From: Prevotellaceae bacterium
GTDB lineage: Bacteria; Bacteroidota; Bacteroidia; Bacteroidales; UBA932
Direction of reading: 5' to 3'
Length of the DNA: 6,103 nucleotides
Assembly (NCBI GenBank): GCA_031285695.1
Contig: JAITVR010000007.1
Location: 1 to 6,103, forward strand
Under the pieces are notes generated by a model, which did not search any database, had not been told where the DNA came from, and saw only the letters and a program-made list of their open reading frames with translations. Shown one piece after another: positions 1 to 6,103 of the stretch (position 1 is its first letter; each line of letters begins with the position of its first letter). The position numbers were made by a program, and so were the translations under genes.

Positions 1-11
1 AAAATAAGCTT

Positions 12-383
12 ATGAATAGCGTTGATTTTGGTGCGCTGGGCGAAGCGGCAGCGCAAGATTTTTTGCAGAGCAACGGCTTCCGCATTCGGCACTGTAACTG
101 GCGTTGGGGGCACAAGGAGCTGGATATTGTGGCCGAAAAAAACCGAACGCTGCACGTGGTGGAAGTCAAAACGCGCAGCGCAAATTTTTTGGTGTCGCCG
201 CAAGCCACCGTTGACCGCCGCAAGCAGCAGCACACGGTGCAGGCCGCCAACGCTTACGCGCAGCAGTTTTCGCTTGAGCTCGATGTGCAGTTCGACATAA
301 TTTCGGTGGTGGTGCGCGGCGAAAAATGCGAGGTAGAGTACATTCCCGAAGCGTTTTACCCCACCGCAAAAAACGTGTGGTAG
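12..383 (+). CDS. yraN: YraN family (UPF0102) endonuclease-like protein
   Basis: Complete 123-residue protein, the usual length for the YraN/UPF0102 family. This family has a restriction-endonuclease/Holliday-junction-resolvase-like fold and an unsettled cellular role; it is presumed cytoplasmic and nucleic-acid-linked. Visible family landmarks are the N-terminal GxxGE element (residues 7-11), the NWRWGHKELDIVA block (29-41) with the acidic pair E36/D38, the EVKTR motif (51-55) that supplies the E-x-K of the PD-(D/E)xK-type site, a conserved K71, the FDIISV strand (94-99) and the AFYP ending (114-117). All putative active-site residues are present, so the gene looks intact. The ATG at 12 puts the GxxGE motif at the expected distance from the N-terminus, and no Shine-Dalgarno sequence is seen. 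The HKELD wording, in place of GEIDL, is typical of Bacteroidota members. The gene converges on mutS with a 2-bp gap. Family assignment is firm; biochemical function is not known. Confidence 0.93.
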   Translation: MNSVDFGALGEAAAQDFLQSNGFRIRHCNWRWGHKELDIVAEKNRTLHVVEVKTRSANFLVSPQATVDRRKQQHTVQAANAYAQQFSLELDVQFDIISVVVRGEKCEVEYIPEAFYPTAKNVW

Positions 384-385
384 CG

Positions 386-3004
386 CTACAATCCTGCAAT
401 TTTTTTAATGTCGTTCAGCTTGTTCAGCGCCTCAATTGGCGTGAGATTATTCACATCGGTGTTTTTAATTTGGTCGCGAATTTGCGACAGCACAGGGTCG
501 TCTAATTGGAAAAAAGAGAGCTGCACGGCGTCCTCTTTTTTTGCGGAAGCAGATGCTGTAGAAACCTTACTACCGTTGGCTTTGCGAATACTTTCCAGCT
601 GCTTCAAAATGGCCGTTGCGCGCTCGGTTACGCTCTTGGGCATGCCCGCCATTTGCGCCACGTGAATACCAAAGCTGTGCTCGCTTCCGCCGCGCGTGAG
701 CTTGCGCAAAAACACAATTTTGTTGCCAACTTCTTTTATGGCAATGTTGTAATTTTTTATGCGAGAATAAGAACTTTCCAGCTCATTCAGCTCGTGGTAG
801 TGCGTGGCAAACAGCGTTTTAGCCTTTGCCTGCGGGTGGTCGTGAATGTACTCCACCATGGCGCGCGCTATCGAAATCCCGTCGTAGGTACTCGTTCCGC
901 GACCAATTTCGTCGAGAATAATTAAGCTGTTATTTGAAAGATTATTCAAAATACTTGCCGCCTCCTGCATTTCCACCATAAAGGTTGATTCGCCCTGCGA
1001 AAGATTGTCGGACGCGCCTACGCGGGTAAAAATTTTATCGACAACGCCAATGGTAGCTTTGCTTGCCGGCACGTAGCAGCCCATTTGCGCCATGAGCACC
1101 ATGAGCGCCGTTTGCCGCAGCAGCGCGGATTTACCCGACATATTTGGTCCGGTAAGAATGATGATTTGCTGCTCCGAAGAATCCAAAAAAACATTGTTGG
1201 AAACGTAGGGCTCATCGGGCGGGAGCAGCAGCTCAATTACCGGGTGGCGACCGTCTTTTATGTCCAAAACCGAATCGTTTTTCAGCTCCGGTCGGCAGTA
1301 TTTTCTTTCAATAGAAATGTTGGCAAAGCAAAGCAGGCAGTCGAGCTGCGCCACCAAGTTGGCGTTGTGCTGAATGGGCGCAATGTACTCCAAAAGTGCG
1401 GCGACTAACTCGCCAAAAATTTGCTGCTCCAGCGCCAAAATTCTATCCTCGGCGCCAAGAATTTTTGCCTCGTAAGTTTTGAGCTCTTCGGTAATGTAGC
1501 GCTCGGCGTTTGTGATGGTTTGCTTGCGTATCCACTCGGGCGGAACCTTGTCTTTGTGCGTGTTGCGCACCTCAATGTAGTAGCCAAAAACGTTGTTGAA
1601 GTTGACCTTGAGCGATGAAATTCCCGTGCGCTCCGCCTCGCGCTGCTGAATTTCGAGAAGAAAATCTTTTCCGCTTCGCTGAATTTTGCGCAGCTCATCA
1701 AGCTCGGCATTTACGCCTTCGGCCACAATGGCGCCCTTGCCAATTTGGTTGGCGGGCTCGGGCAGCAATTTTTTTTCCAGCTCGCCGCGCATGGTGGCGC
1801 AAGGGTTTAGCTGCTCGGCAATGCGCGCAAAGTTGGGCTCTTTTACGTCAACGCACAGCTGCTTTATTTTTTCTACAGCACGTAGCGCGCGCGCTAACTG
1901 CACCACCTCTCGCGGATTAATTCGCCCCACGGCAGCCTTTGAAATTACGCGCTCCAAATCGCCCACCTCGCGAATGTGCGCCGCCATTTCTTCGCTCAGC
2001 AGGGGCAAATCAATAAACTGCTGCACCATGTTTAGCCGCGCGCTGATTTGCTGAATTTCTTTTAGCGGAAGCGCAATCCACCGCCGCAGCATGCGCCCGC
2101 CCATGGGCGAAATGGTGTGGTCGAGGCTGCTCAAAAGCGTGCGCGCACCTTCGTTGGCCGATCCGAATAATTCGAGGTTTCGCGCCGTAAATTTATCCAA
2201 CCACACGTAGCGATTTTCGTCTAAGCGCGAGAGGTGCGAAATGTGCTTTACCTGCGTGTGCTGCGTAAGCTCAAGGTACATTAAAATGGCTCCGGCAGCG
2301 GTTACGCCGTTCACAAGTTCTTGTACACCAAACCCTTTGAGCGATGGAACTTGAAAGTGCGTGAGCAGCTTATCGCGCGTAGCATCTTCGTTAAACGTCC
2401 ACTCATCTAAGCGATAGGTGTAGTATTTTACGCCGAAATTTTCGGTAAATTTTTCCTCACAACCTTTTTGAAAAAGAACCTCCTTGGGCGCAAAGTTGGT
2501 GAGCAGCTTATCCACGTAATCGTTGCTGCCCTCGCCCACCAAAAATTCGCCGGTGGACAAATCAAGAAAAGCAACTCCCGAAGAATTTTTGGCAAAATGT
2601 ACGCAGGCCAAAAAGTTGTTTTCCTTGTGCTCAAGCACATTATCGTTGGTGGTAACGCCGGGCGTAACCAGCTCCGTAACGCCGCGCTTCACAATTCCCT
2701 TGGCAAATTTCGGGTCCTCCAGCTGGTCGCACACCGCCACGCGCTGCCCCGCGCGAACCAGCTTTGGCAAATAGGTATCCAACGCATGATGCGGAAAACC
2801 TGCCAACTCCACAAAAGCCGCAGCCCCATTGGCGCGGCGCGTAAGCGTGATGCCCAAAATTTCGGCCGCTTTAATGGCATCTTCGCCAAAAGTTTCGTAA
2901 AAATCGCCCACACGAAACAGCAGCAAAGCATCGGGGTACTTGGCCTTAAAGGCGTAGTACTGCTTCATCATGGGCGTTTCAACGTATTTTTTTCCTTCAG
3001 CCAT
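386..3004 (-). CDS. mutS: DNA mismatch repair protein MutS
   Basis: Complete 872-residue MutS1, the normal length for Bacteroidota. It recognises mismatches and small loops in newly replicated DNA and recruits MutL through ATP-driven clamp formation. Domain I (about residues 8-120) carries the mismatch-reading F35-x-E37 in [11 protein letters not shown]. Connector domain II spans about 125-255 and core/lever/clamp domains about 265-570, with the FGYYIEV and ITNAERYI blocks. The ATPase domain follows DGRHPVIE (584-591): Walker A GPNMSGKS (619-626, K625), signature loop around S669-QGES (669-673), Walker B LIILDE (694-699) and the switch histidine ATHY (H735). QLSFF (828-832) matches the beta-clamp-binding consensus. 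The C-terminal [10 protein letters not shown] segment (about 855-864) fits the tetramerisation helices. No key residue is missing, so it should be functional. The ATG at 3004 follows an A-rich leader without a Shine-Dalgarno sequence, with a TATCTTTG promoter just upstream. The 3' end abuts yraN. Confidence 0.98.
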   Translation of the reverse strand: MAEGKKYVETPMMKQYYAFKAKYPDALLLFRVGDFYETFGEDAIKAAEILGITLTRRANGAAAFVELAGFPHHALDTYLPKLVRAGQRVAVCDQLEDPKFAKGIVKRGVTELVTPGVTTNDNVLEHKENNFLACVHFAKNSSGVAFLDLSTGEFLVGEGSNDYVDKLLTNFAPKEVLFQKGCEEKFTENFGVKYYTYRLDEWTFNEDATRDKLLTHFQVPSLKGFGVQELVNGVTAAGAILMYLELTQHTQVKHISHLSRLDENRYVWLDKFTARNLELFGSANEGARTLLSSLDHTISPMGGRMLRRWIALPLKEIQQISARLNMVQQFIDLPLLSEEMAAHIREVGDLERVISKAAVGRINPREVVQLARALRAVEKIKQLCVDVKEPNFARIAEQLNPCATMRGELEKKLLPEPANQIGKGAIVAEGVNAELDELRKIQRSGKDFLLEIQQREAERTGISSLKVNFNNVFGYYIEVRNTHKDKVPPEWIRKQTITNAERYITEELKTYEAKILGAEDRILALEQQIFGELVAALLEYIAPIQHNANLVAQLDCLLCFANISIERKYCRPELKNDSVLDIKDGRHPVIELLLPPDEPYVSNNVFLDSSEQQIIILTGPNMSGKSALLRQTALMVLMAQMGCYVPASKATIGVVDKIFTRVGASDNLSQGESTFMVEMQEAASILNNLSNNSLIILDEIGRGTSTYDGISIARAMVEYIHDHPQAKAKTLFATHYHELNELESSYSRIKNYNIAIKEVGNKIVFLRKLTRGGSEHSFGIHVAQMAGMPKSVTERATAILKQLESIRKANGSKVSTASASAKKEDAVQLSFFQLDDPVLSQIRDQIKNTDVNNLTPIEALNKLNDIKKIAGL
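509..523 (-). other. Beta-clamp-binding motif of MutS (codons 828-832)
   Basis: The encoded QLSFF lies in a low-complexity linker (serine, alanine, lysine rich) between the ATPase domain and the C-terminal helices. Position and wording match the sliding-clamp-binding pentapeptide (QL[SD]LF-like) known from bacterial MutS, which tethers MutS to the replisome. This is motif recognition only. Confidence 0.7.
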
Positions 3005-3174
3005 TTTGGGATTTTTTGTACGGTGGGCAAAGATACAAAAAAGGAGGCTGCAAGAAAAAAAATGTTATCCTACCTGTAGTGTGGAAAAATAGAGGAGATA
3101 TTTTGATGAAGAATAGGAAAGAATGTGTAACTTTATAGGTTATACACCCCACTTTACAGAAAAAACTAACAGCC
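3005..3174. other. Intergenic region between mutS and the RhuM gene
   Basis: This 170-bp region separates the divergently transcribed mutS and RhuM-family genes. It holds the mutS promoter near its left end. On the RhuM side I see no clean TAnnTTTG; TAACTTTA at 3128-3135 is the nearest match, and its distance to an upstream TTTTG (3101-3105) is longer than usual. An imperfect inverted repeat (gtgtaac at 3125-3131 against gttatacac at 3139-3147) lies about 30-50 bp before the RhuM start. A 10-codon ORF occupies 3106-3138. No terminator or RNA gene was seen. Confidence 0.5.
3028..3042 (-). promoter_or_regulatory. Promoter of mutS (Bacteroidota -7 element)
   Basis: Read on the minus strand this is TTTTTTGTATCTTTG. 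It contains a perfect TAnnTTTG (TATCTTTG, 3035 to 3028), the -7 element used by the Bacteroidota primary sigma factor. It lies 23 bp upstream of the mutS ATG, giving a very short leader of about 20 nt or less. The -33 element is weak: a T-rich run rather than a clear TTTG sits about 19 bp further upstream. Nearly the same string precedes the SIMPL gene at 5427-5440, which supports both calls. Confidence 0.7.
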
Positions 3175-4188
3175 ATGTTGAATAACCACCTACAAGCAGC
3201 CAACGGCCAATTTATCCTGTACCAAGACGATAACGGTATAACTAACGTCAACGTTCGGTTTGACGGTGAAGATATTTGGCTTTCGCAGCAGCAAATAGCC
3301 GAATTGTTTATGAGCTCAAGAACAAATGTTGTTGAGCACATAGCAAACATTTACAAAGAAGCTGAATTAAAGGAAATAGCAACCTGTCGGAATTTCCGAC
3401 GGGTTCAGCGCGAAGGCAACAGAGACGTATCACGTGATTTGCCCCACTACAACCTTGACATGATTATTGCCGTAGGCTACCGCGTTAAATCGCAGGTGGC
3501 AACACGCTTTAGGCAGTGGGCAACGCAGCGGCTGCACGAGTATATTCAAAAGGGATTTTCTATTGACGATGAGCGCCTCAAGGGAAACGGCAACCGGTAT
3601 TTTCGCGAGCTACTGCAACGAGTTCGGGATATTCGCGCAAGCGAGCGCAACCTATACCAACAGGTAACCGATATTTACGCCACCGCCATAGACTACGACC
3701 CACGAACCGATGCTACCCGCCAGTTTTTTGCCACCGTGCAAAATAAAATGCACTACGCCGCCCATCAGCACACGGCAGCCGAAGTTATTTACCAACGGGT
3801 AGATGCCAACCAACCAATGGTGGGCATGACCAACTTTAAGGGCAGCTACATCACGCGTGATGATGTAAAAATAGCCAAAAACTATTTGTCGGAAAAAGAA
3901 TTACAGGTGCTCAACCTGTTGGTGTCCCAGTACCTTGACTTTGCCGAACTGCAAGCCATTGAGCAGCGCACAATGACCATGCAGCAGTGGGTAGAAAAGT
4001 TAGATAGCATTTTGCAGGCAGGCAACCGCTCCCTACTCAACCATGCAGGAAAAGTATCGCATGAGCAAGCCGTTGAAAAAGCAACAAAAGAGTTTGACGA
4101 GTACCGCAGCAAAGAAATGTTGCAGTACGAAAGTGATTTTGATAGAGCAGTTAGAGAATTAAAGATGCAGACTGGTAAAAGTGAATAA
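3175..4188 (+). CDS. rhuM: RhuM family protein (Virulence_RhuM), full length
   Basis: Complete 337-residue member of the RhuM family, named after a gene in Salmonella pathogenicity island 3; the molecular function is unknown. The order of conserved blocks follows the family: FILYQDDNG near residue 13, a probable helix-turn-helix DNA-binding stretch (about 33-58, IWLSQQQIAELF then SSRTNVVEHI), HYNLDMIIAVGYRV (91-104), RFRQWATQRLHEYIQKGF (111-128), DIRASERNLYQQV (152-164), FFATVQNKMHYAAH (184-197) and a helical C-terminal part with VSHEQAVEKATKEF (294-307). No Fic motif (HPFx[D/E]GNGR), no signal peptide and no membrane segment is visible, so it is likely a cytoplasmic DNA-binding or regulatory protein. 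The ATG at 3175 follows an A-rich leader without a Shine-Dalgarno sequence. It is the first gene of a pair with the downstream DUF3644-type gene and may be its regulator or partner (inference). GC is about 47% in sampled lines, below its housekeeping neighbours. RhuM genes are common in accessory islands, often beside restriction-modification genes. Family call firm, role unknown. Confidence 0.9.
   Translation: MLNNHLQAANGQFILYQDDNGITNVNVRFDGEDIWLSQQQIAELFMSSRTNVVEHIANIYKEAELKEIATCRNFRRVQREGNRDVSRDLPHYNLDMIIAVGYRVKSQVATRFRQWATQRLHEYIQKGFSIDDERLKGNGNRYFRELLQRVRDIRASERNLYQQVTDIYATAIDYDPRTDATRQFFATVQNKMHYAAHQHTAAEVIYQRVDANQPMVGMTNFKGSYITRDDVKIAKNYLSEKELQVLNLLVSQYLDFAELQAIEQRTMTMQQWVEKLDSILQAGNRSLLNHAGKVSHEQAVEKATKEFDEYRSKEMLQYESDFDRAVRELKMQTGKSE
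3383..3403. repeat. Near-perfect 21-bp palindrome inside the RhuM gene
   Basis: Two 10-bp arms surround a single central base at 3393. The inner 7 bp (gtcggaa / ttccgac) are perfectly complementary. The next pair is T-G, a wobble if transcribed, and the outer two pairs are C-G. It encodes codons 70-77 of the RhuM protein (around C71-R-N-F-R-R76), so it may simply reflect codon choice for those residues. In mRNA it would form a compact hairpin; in DNA it could be a binding site. Confidence 0.6.
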
Positions 4189-4230
4189 GCCTAAGTTTAC
4201 AATAGCGGAATTTCCAACTCAAATAGAAAA

Positions 4231-4235
4231 AGGAG
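4231..4235 (+). promoter_or_regulatory. Shine-Dalgarno sequence deciding the start of the DUF3644-type gene
   Basis: AGGAG, within an A-rich aaaaaggag stretch, sits 5 bp before the ATG at 4241. No other full-length gene in the window has such a ribosome-binding site. This favours 4241 over the GTG at 4181 as the true start, and it hints at an origin in a lineage that relies on Shine-Dalgarno pairing. Confidence 0.6.
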
Positions 4236-4240
4236 AACTT

Positions 4241-5401
4241 ATGAAAAAAGGACCAAGAACAGCATTAAAAAAGCAAGAGTTGTGGAATGAAATATGCAAA
4301 CAACTTAACATTCCTGTAAACCCGGCTTGGTATAGTACCGGCAGCAATGTTGAAGCATGGGCGTTTGACGCTGCTTTAAAGAAAATAGGAGAAAAGACAG
4401 GTATTCCCCCATCTTATCTATCGGAAAAAGAAAACAAAATTTGGCGAATGCTGCACAAATCTAAGCATGCTATGCTGTCTGCAATCCACGCCATAAATGA
4501 CCCTACGGCTATTTATCGCTTGGAGTTATTTTTATTTTTGTTTATAAATGCATGGGAATTGCTACTAAAGGCAAAAGTGATAATGAACAACGGGGAAAGC
4601 GCACTTTATGACAAGAGCGGTGAACATACTATTACTATTACAACTGCTATTACTCAAATTTTCAATAAAGAAAAAGACCCGATAGCCATAAATCTATTTT
4701 TGATAAACGACTTACGCAATGATGTTGCCCATCATGTTGTCCCTATTACGCCTGCGAACATCATAACAGTACTTCAAGCTGGGATTAGGAACTATGAAAG
4801 CAAATTGAAAGAGTGGTTTAATAAATCTCTTTCTGACGAACTCCCATTCGGTATGATTTCAATCGTTTCAAACATAGACAAAACTATTTTTGATATTGAT
4901 AATGCTCTATTGAACAACAGCATAACGAAAGATACTGCAAATATGCTCAATCAGTGGGGAAAAACCTTTGAAAAGCAAATGGATATTGTTGAAGGAGCGG
5001 GAGGAGAAATGGTACAATTAGCTATTCCCATTCGATTTAATTTGGCCGTTGTCAAAGACGTCAGTAAAGCATCTATTCTTGCATCTATTAGCGAAACAAA
5101 AGAGTCTTTAGTTGCTATTAGATACCAAAAACCTACTGATAGATGGAAACTTACTTATACGCAATTGAGACAATTAATACAAAAGACCATTCCAATTACA
5201 AAAAAAGATTTAGATGATTTGATAAAACAATACAAGATTAAAGGCAACGAGATGTATAGTGGCTATAACTTTGCAACGAATGAAAAAGAAACCGAATATC
5301 TAAGAACGGGTAAACTTCCAAGTTCTGGTTATACTCCCATTTACAATCATAATGCAGCGGCATTTTTAATTGAACGGTATAAAGAAAAAACAACTTGCTA
5401 A
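4241..5401 (+). CDS. DUF3644-type protein with HEPN-like R-N-x3-H motif
   Basis: Protein of 386 residues from the ATG at 4241, which has a good Shine-Dalgarno. A GTG at 4181 would add 20 residues and overlap the RhuM stop by 8 bp. Residues about 75-200 resemble the DUF3644 family: a helix SKHAMLSAIHAIN, then YRLELFLFLFINAWELLLKAK (about 92-112) and LRNDVAHH (158-165). The R159-N160-x3-H164 arrangement in a helical domain is the catalytic signature of HEPN ribonucleases, so RNA cleavage is plausible but inferred. The N-terminal part (1-70) is unassigned. The C-terminal part (about 300-386: LTYTQLRQLIQ, KGNEMYSGYNF, YTPIYNHNAAAFLI) looks like a helix-rich nucleic-acid-binding module, by appearance only. 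No signal peptide; the hydrophobic helix near 97-103 is short and probably part of the folded core. It lies 52 bp downstream of the RhuM gene with no terminator between, so co-transcription is likely. GC is about 35% (409 of 1160 bases counted by eye), far below the flanks, a sign of recent transfer. Could be a toxin or abortive-infection effector; no substrate is identified. Confidence 0.75.
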   Translation: MKKGPRTALKKQELWNEICKQLNIPVNPAWYSTGSNVEAWAFDAALKKIGEKTGIPPSYLSEKENKIWRMLHKSKHAMLSAIHAINDPTAIYRLELFLFLFINAWELLLKAKVIMNNGESALYDKSGEHTITITTAITQIFNKEKDPIAINLFLINDLRNDVAHHVVPITPANIITVLQAGIRNYESKLKEWFNKSLSDELPFGMISIVSNIDKTIFDIDNALLNNSITKDTANMLNQWGKTFEKQMDIVEGAGGEMVQLAIPIRFNLAVVKDVSKASILASISETKESLVAIRYQKPTDRWKLTYTQLRQLIQKTIPITKKDLDDLIKQYKIKGNEMYSGYNFATNEKETEYLRTGKLPSSGYTPIYNHNAAAFLIERYKEKTTC

Positions 5402-5467
5402 AAAACGAAAAAGCTAGGCAATGAACTTTTTGTATCTTTGTAAAATGAACCTATAAATTTCCCAACC
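5402..5467. other. Intergenic region before the SIMPL gene
   Basis: This 66-bp AT-rich spacer contains the SIMPL promoter. No hairpin followed by a T-run is seen after the DUF3644-type stop codon, so transcription of the upstream pair may continue into the SIMPL gene. No small ORF or RNA is supported. Confidence 0.5.
5427..5440 (+). promoter_or_regulatory. Promoter of the SIMPL-domain gene (Bacteroidota -7 element)
   Basis: TTTTTGTATCTTTG contains a perfect TAnnTTTG (5433-5440) ending 27 bp before the ATG at 5468. The 14 bases are identical to those on the opposite strand in front of mutS. No clear TTTG -33 element is found about 19 bp upstream, where the sequence is A-rich. It gives the SIMPL gene its own promoter, separate from the preceding pair. 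Confidence 0.7.
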
Positions 5468-6103
5468 ATGAAAAAAACAATTCTCTCCCTCTCTCTTTTT
5501 CTTTCCGCCATTTTTGCCTTTGCGCAAGACGGAAAAAACTTTATCGACCAGCCCTACGTTGAGGTCAACGGCAAGGCGGAGCGCGAAGTTACGCCCGACA
5601 GGATTTACCTTACCATTACCATCAGCGAGCGCGACAGCAAGGGCAAGCAATCGCTCAATGAGCAGGAAAAGGACATGAAATCGGCCCTGTCCGGCTTGGG
5701 TATAGATGTTGCCAAAGATTTGACAGTAAAAGATTTGGAAAGCAACTTTATGTCCTTTTGGTACAAAAAGGACGAAATTGCCACAAGCAAAGATTATCGC
5801 CTTTTGGTGCGCAGCGCAGCGTTGGCAGGTAAGTCTATTCAGGAGTTGAAAAAAATCAACGTAGCCAACGTGCAGCTCGAAAAAGTAGACTACTCCGAAA
5901 TGGAGCGCTTGCGCCGCGAGCTCAAAATGAACGCCATGCGCAACGCCCAAAGCAAAGCTGCCGATTTGGTTGGCGCGTTGGGGCAAACCGTGGGCAGGCT
6001 GCTCTGGGTTATGGAGCACGAGCAGCCCATTTACCGCCCCTACGCCGCGGTTAGCTCGCGGGCAAAATCAATAAGCTTTGCTGCCGAAGCCGACATGGCG
6101 CAA
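5468..6103 (+). CDS. SIMPL domain-containing (DUF541) exported protein, 3' end missing
   Basis: Open from the ATG at 5468 to the window edge (212 codons, no stop), so it is truncated by the window and not by mutation. The first 19 residues form a signal peptide: KK, a leucine/serine/phenylalanine-rich core and AFA before Q20, so the mature protein is exported, probably to the periplasm or envelope. The SIMPL domain begins near residue 28 with PYVEVNGKAEREVTPDRIYLT; the G-x-A-x-x-x-V-x-P-D pattern is its hallmark. The later MRNAQSKAADLVGALGQTVG segment (about 158-177) is the conserved helix that leads into the C-terminal strands. The family usually runs to about 230-250 residues, so probably only the last few tens are missing. 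SIMPL proteins have been linked to oxidative-stress protection and, in other members, to signalling-complex or pore-associated roles; the exact role here is unknown. No Shine-Dalgarno is present, and its own TATCTTTG promoter lies 27 bp upstream. Confidence 0.88.
   Translation, partial: MKKTILSLSLFLSAIFAFAQDGKNFIDQPYVEVNGKAEREVTPDRIYLTITISERDSKGKQSLNEQEKDMKSALSGLGIDVAKDLTVKDLESNFMSFWYKKDEIATSKDYRLLVRSAALAGKSIQELKKINVANVQLEKVDYSEMERLRRELKMNAMRNAQSKAADLVGALGQTVGRLLWVMEHEQPIYRPYAAVSSRAKSISFAAEADMAQ

Larger units (their letters stand above)
3175..5401 (+). other. Candidate acquired two-gene cassette (RhuM family + DUF3644/HEPN-like)
   Basis: Both genes run the same way, the second gene's frame is open across the first gene's stop, and no promoter or terminator is evident between them. 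Their base composition departs from the flanking mutS, yraN and SIMPL genes. No integrase, transposase or flanking direct repeat is seen, so any mechanism of entry is unknown. The grouping is inferred from layout, not from a known system. Confidence 0.45.

Noticed and set aside
2468..3079. 203-codon plus-strand ORF opposite the mutS 5' end
   Set aside because: Lies antisense to the MutS mismatch-binding domain and runs across the mutS promoter; no recognisable motif.
2997..3350. 117-codon minus-strand ORF across the mutS-RhuM intergenic region
   Set aside because: It overlaps the mutS promoter and is antisense to the RhuM start; composition looks random and no domain is visible.
3175..4188. 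Fic-domain toxin or hydroxyacid dehydrogenase, labels sometimes attached to RhuM relatives
   Set aside because: No Fic HPFx[D/E]GNGR motif and no nucleotide-binding glycine motif of a dehydrogenase is present; all conserved blocks fit the RhuM family.
5402..5432. Intrinsic terminator after the DUF3644-type gene
   Set aside because: The T-run at 5427-5431 belongs to the promoter string and no GC-rich hairpin precedes it.
3005..5467. Transposon or integrative-element ends around the RhuM-DUF3644 pair
   Set aside because: No transposase, integrase, target-site duplication or tRNA fragment found; the only flanking repeat is explained by two promoters.
5414..6019. 201-codon minus-strand ORF opposite the SIMPL gene
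   Set aside because: It is antisense to a gene with a signal peptide, promoter and recognisable SIMPL motifs; its own translation is histidine/phenylalanine/leucine-rich with no family resemblance.

Overview
The window looks like a chromosomal segment of a Bacteroidota bacterium. The evidence is a MutS with the wording typical of that phylum ([11 protein letters not shown] near the N-terminus), a YraN-family protein with the HKELDIVA / AFYP pattern common there, start codons without Shine-Dalgarno sequences in the core genes, and two copies of the Bacteroidota -7 promoter element TAnnTTTG (as TATCTTTG) placed a few tens of bases upstream of two genes. I cannot name the genus.

Layout, left to right: (1) 12-383 (+), a complete yraN, a small nuclease-fold protein of unsettled function. 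(2) 386-3004 (-), a complete mutS, which meets yraN tail to tail with only 2 bp between the stop codons. (3) 3005-3174, a 170-bp intergenic region holding the mutS promoter and the leader of the next gene. (4) 3175-4188 (+), a complete RhuM-family gene. (5) 4241-5401 (+), a gene for a DUF3644-type protein with an R-N-x3-H motif like that of HEPN ribonucleases; it follows the RhuM gene on the same strand and its longest reading frame overlaps it. (6) 5402-5467, a short intergenic region with a second TATCTTTG promoter. (7) 5468 to the right edge (+), the 5' part of a secreted or periplasmic SIMPL-domain (DUF541) protein, cut off by the window end.

The housekeeping genes (yraN, mutS, the SIMPL gene) have roughly 50-60% GC in the lines I counted. 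The RhuM gene is near 47% and the DUF3644 gene near 35%. The simplest reading is that the RhuM-DUF3644 pair is an acquired two-gene cassette sitting between the outward-facing promoters of mutS and the SIMPL gene. RhuM-family genes are often found in accessory islands and near restriction-modification genes, and HEPN-type proteins are common RNase effectors in toxin-antitoxin and phage-defence systems. A defence or toxin-antitoxin role for the pair is therefore the most interesting hypothesis here, but nothing in the sequence proves it. I saw no rRNA, tRNA, CRISPR array, transposase, integrase or convincing intrinsic terminator.
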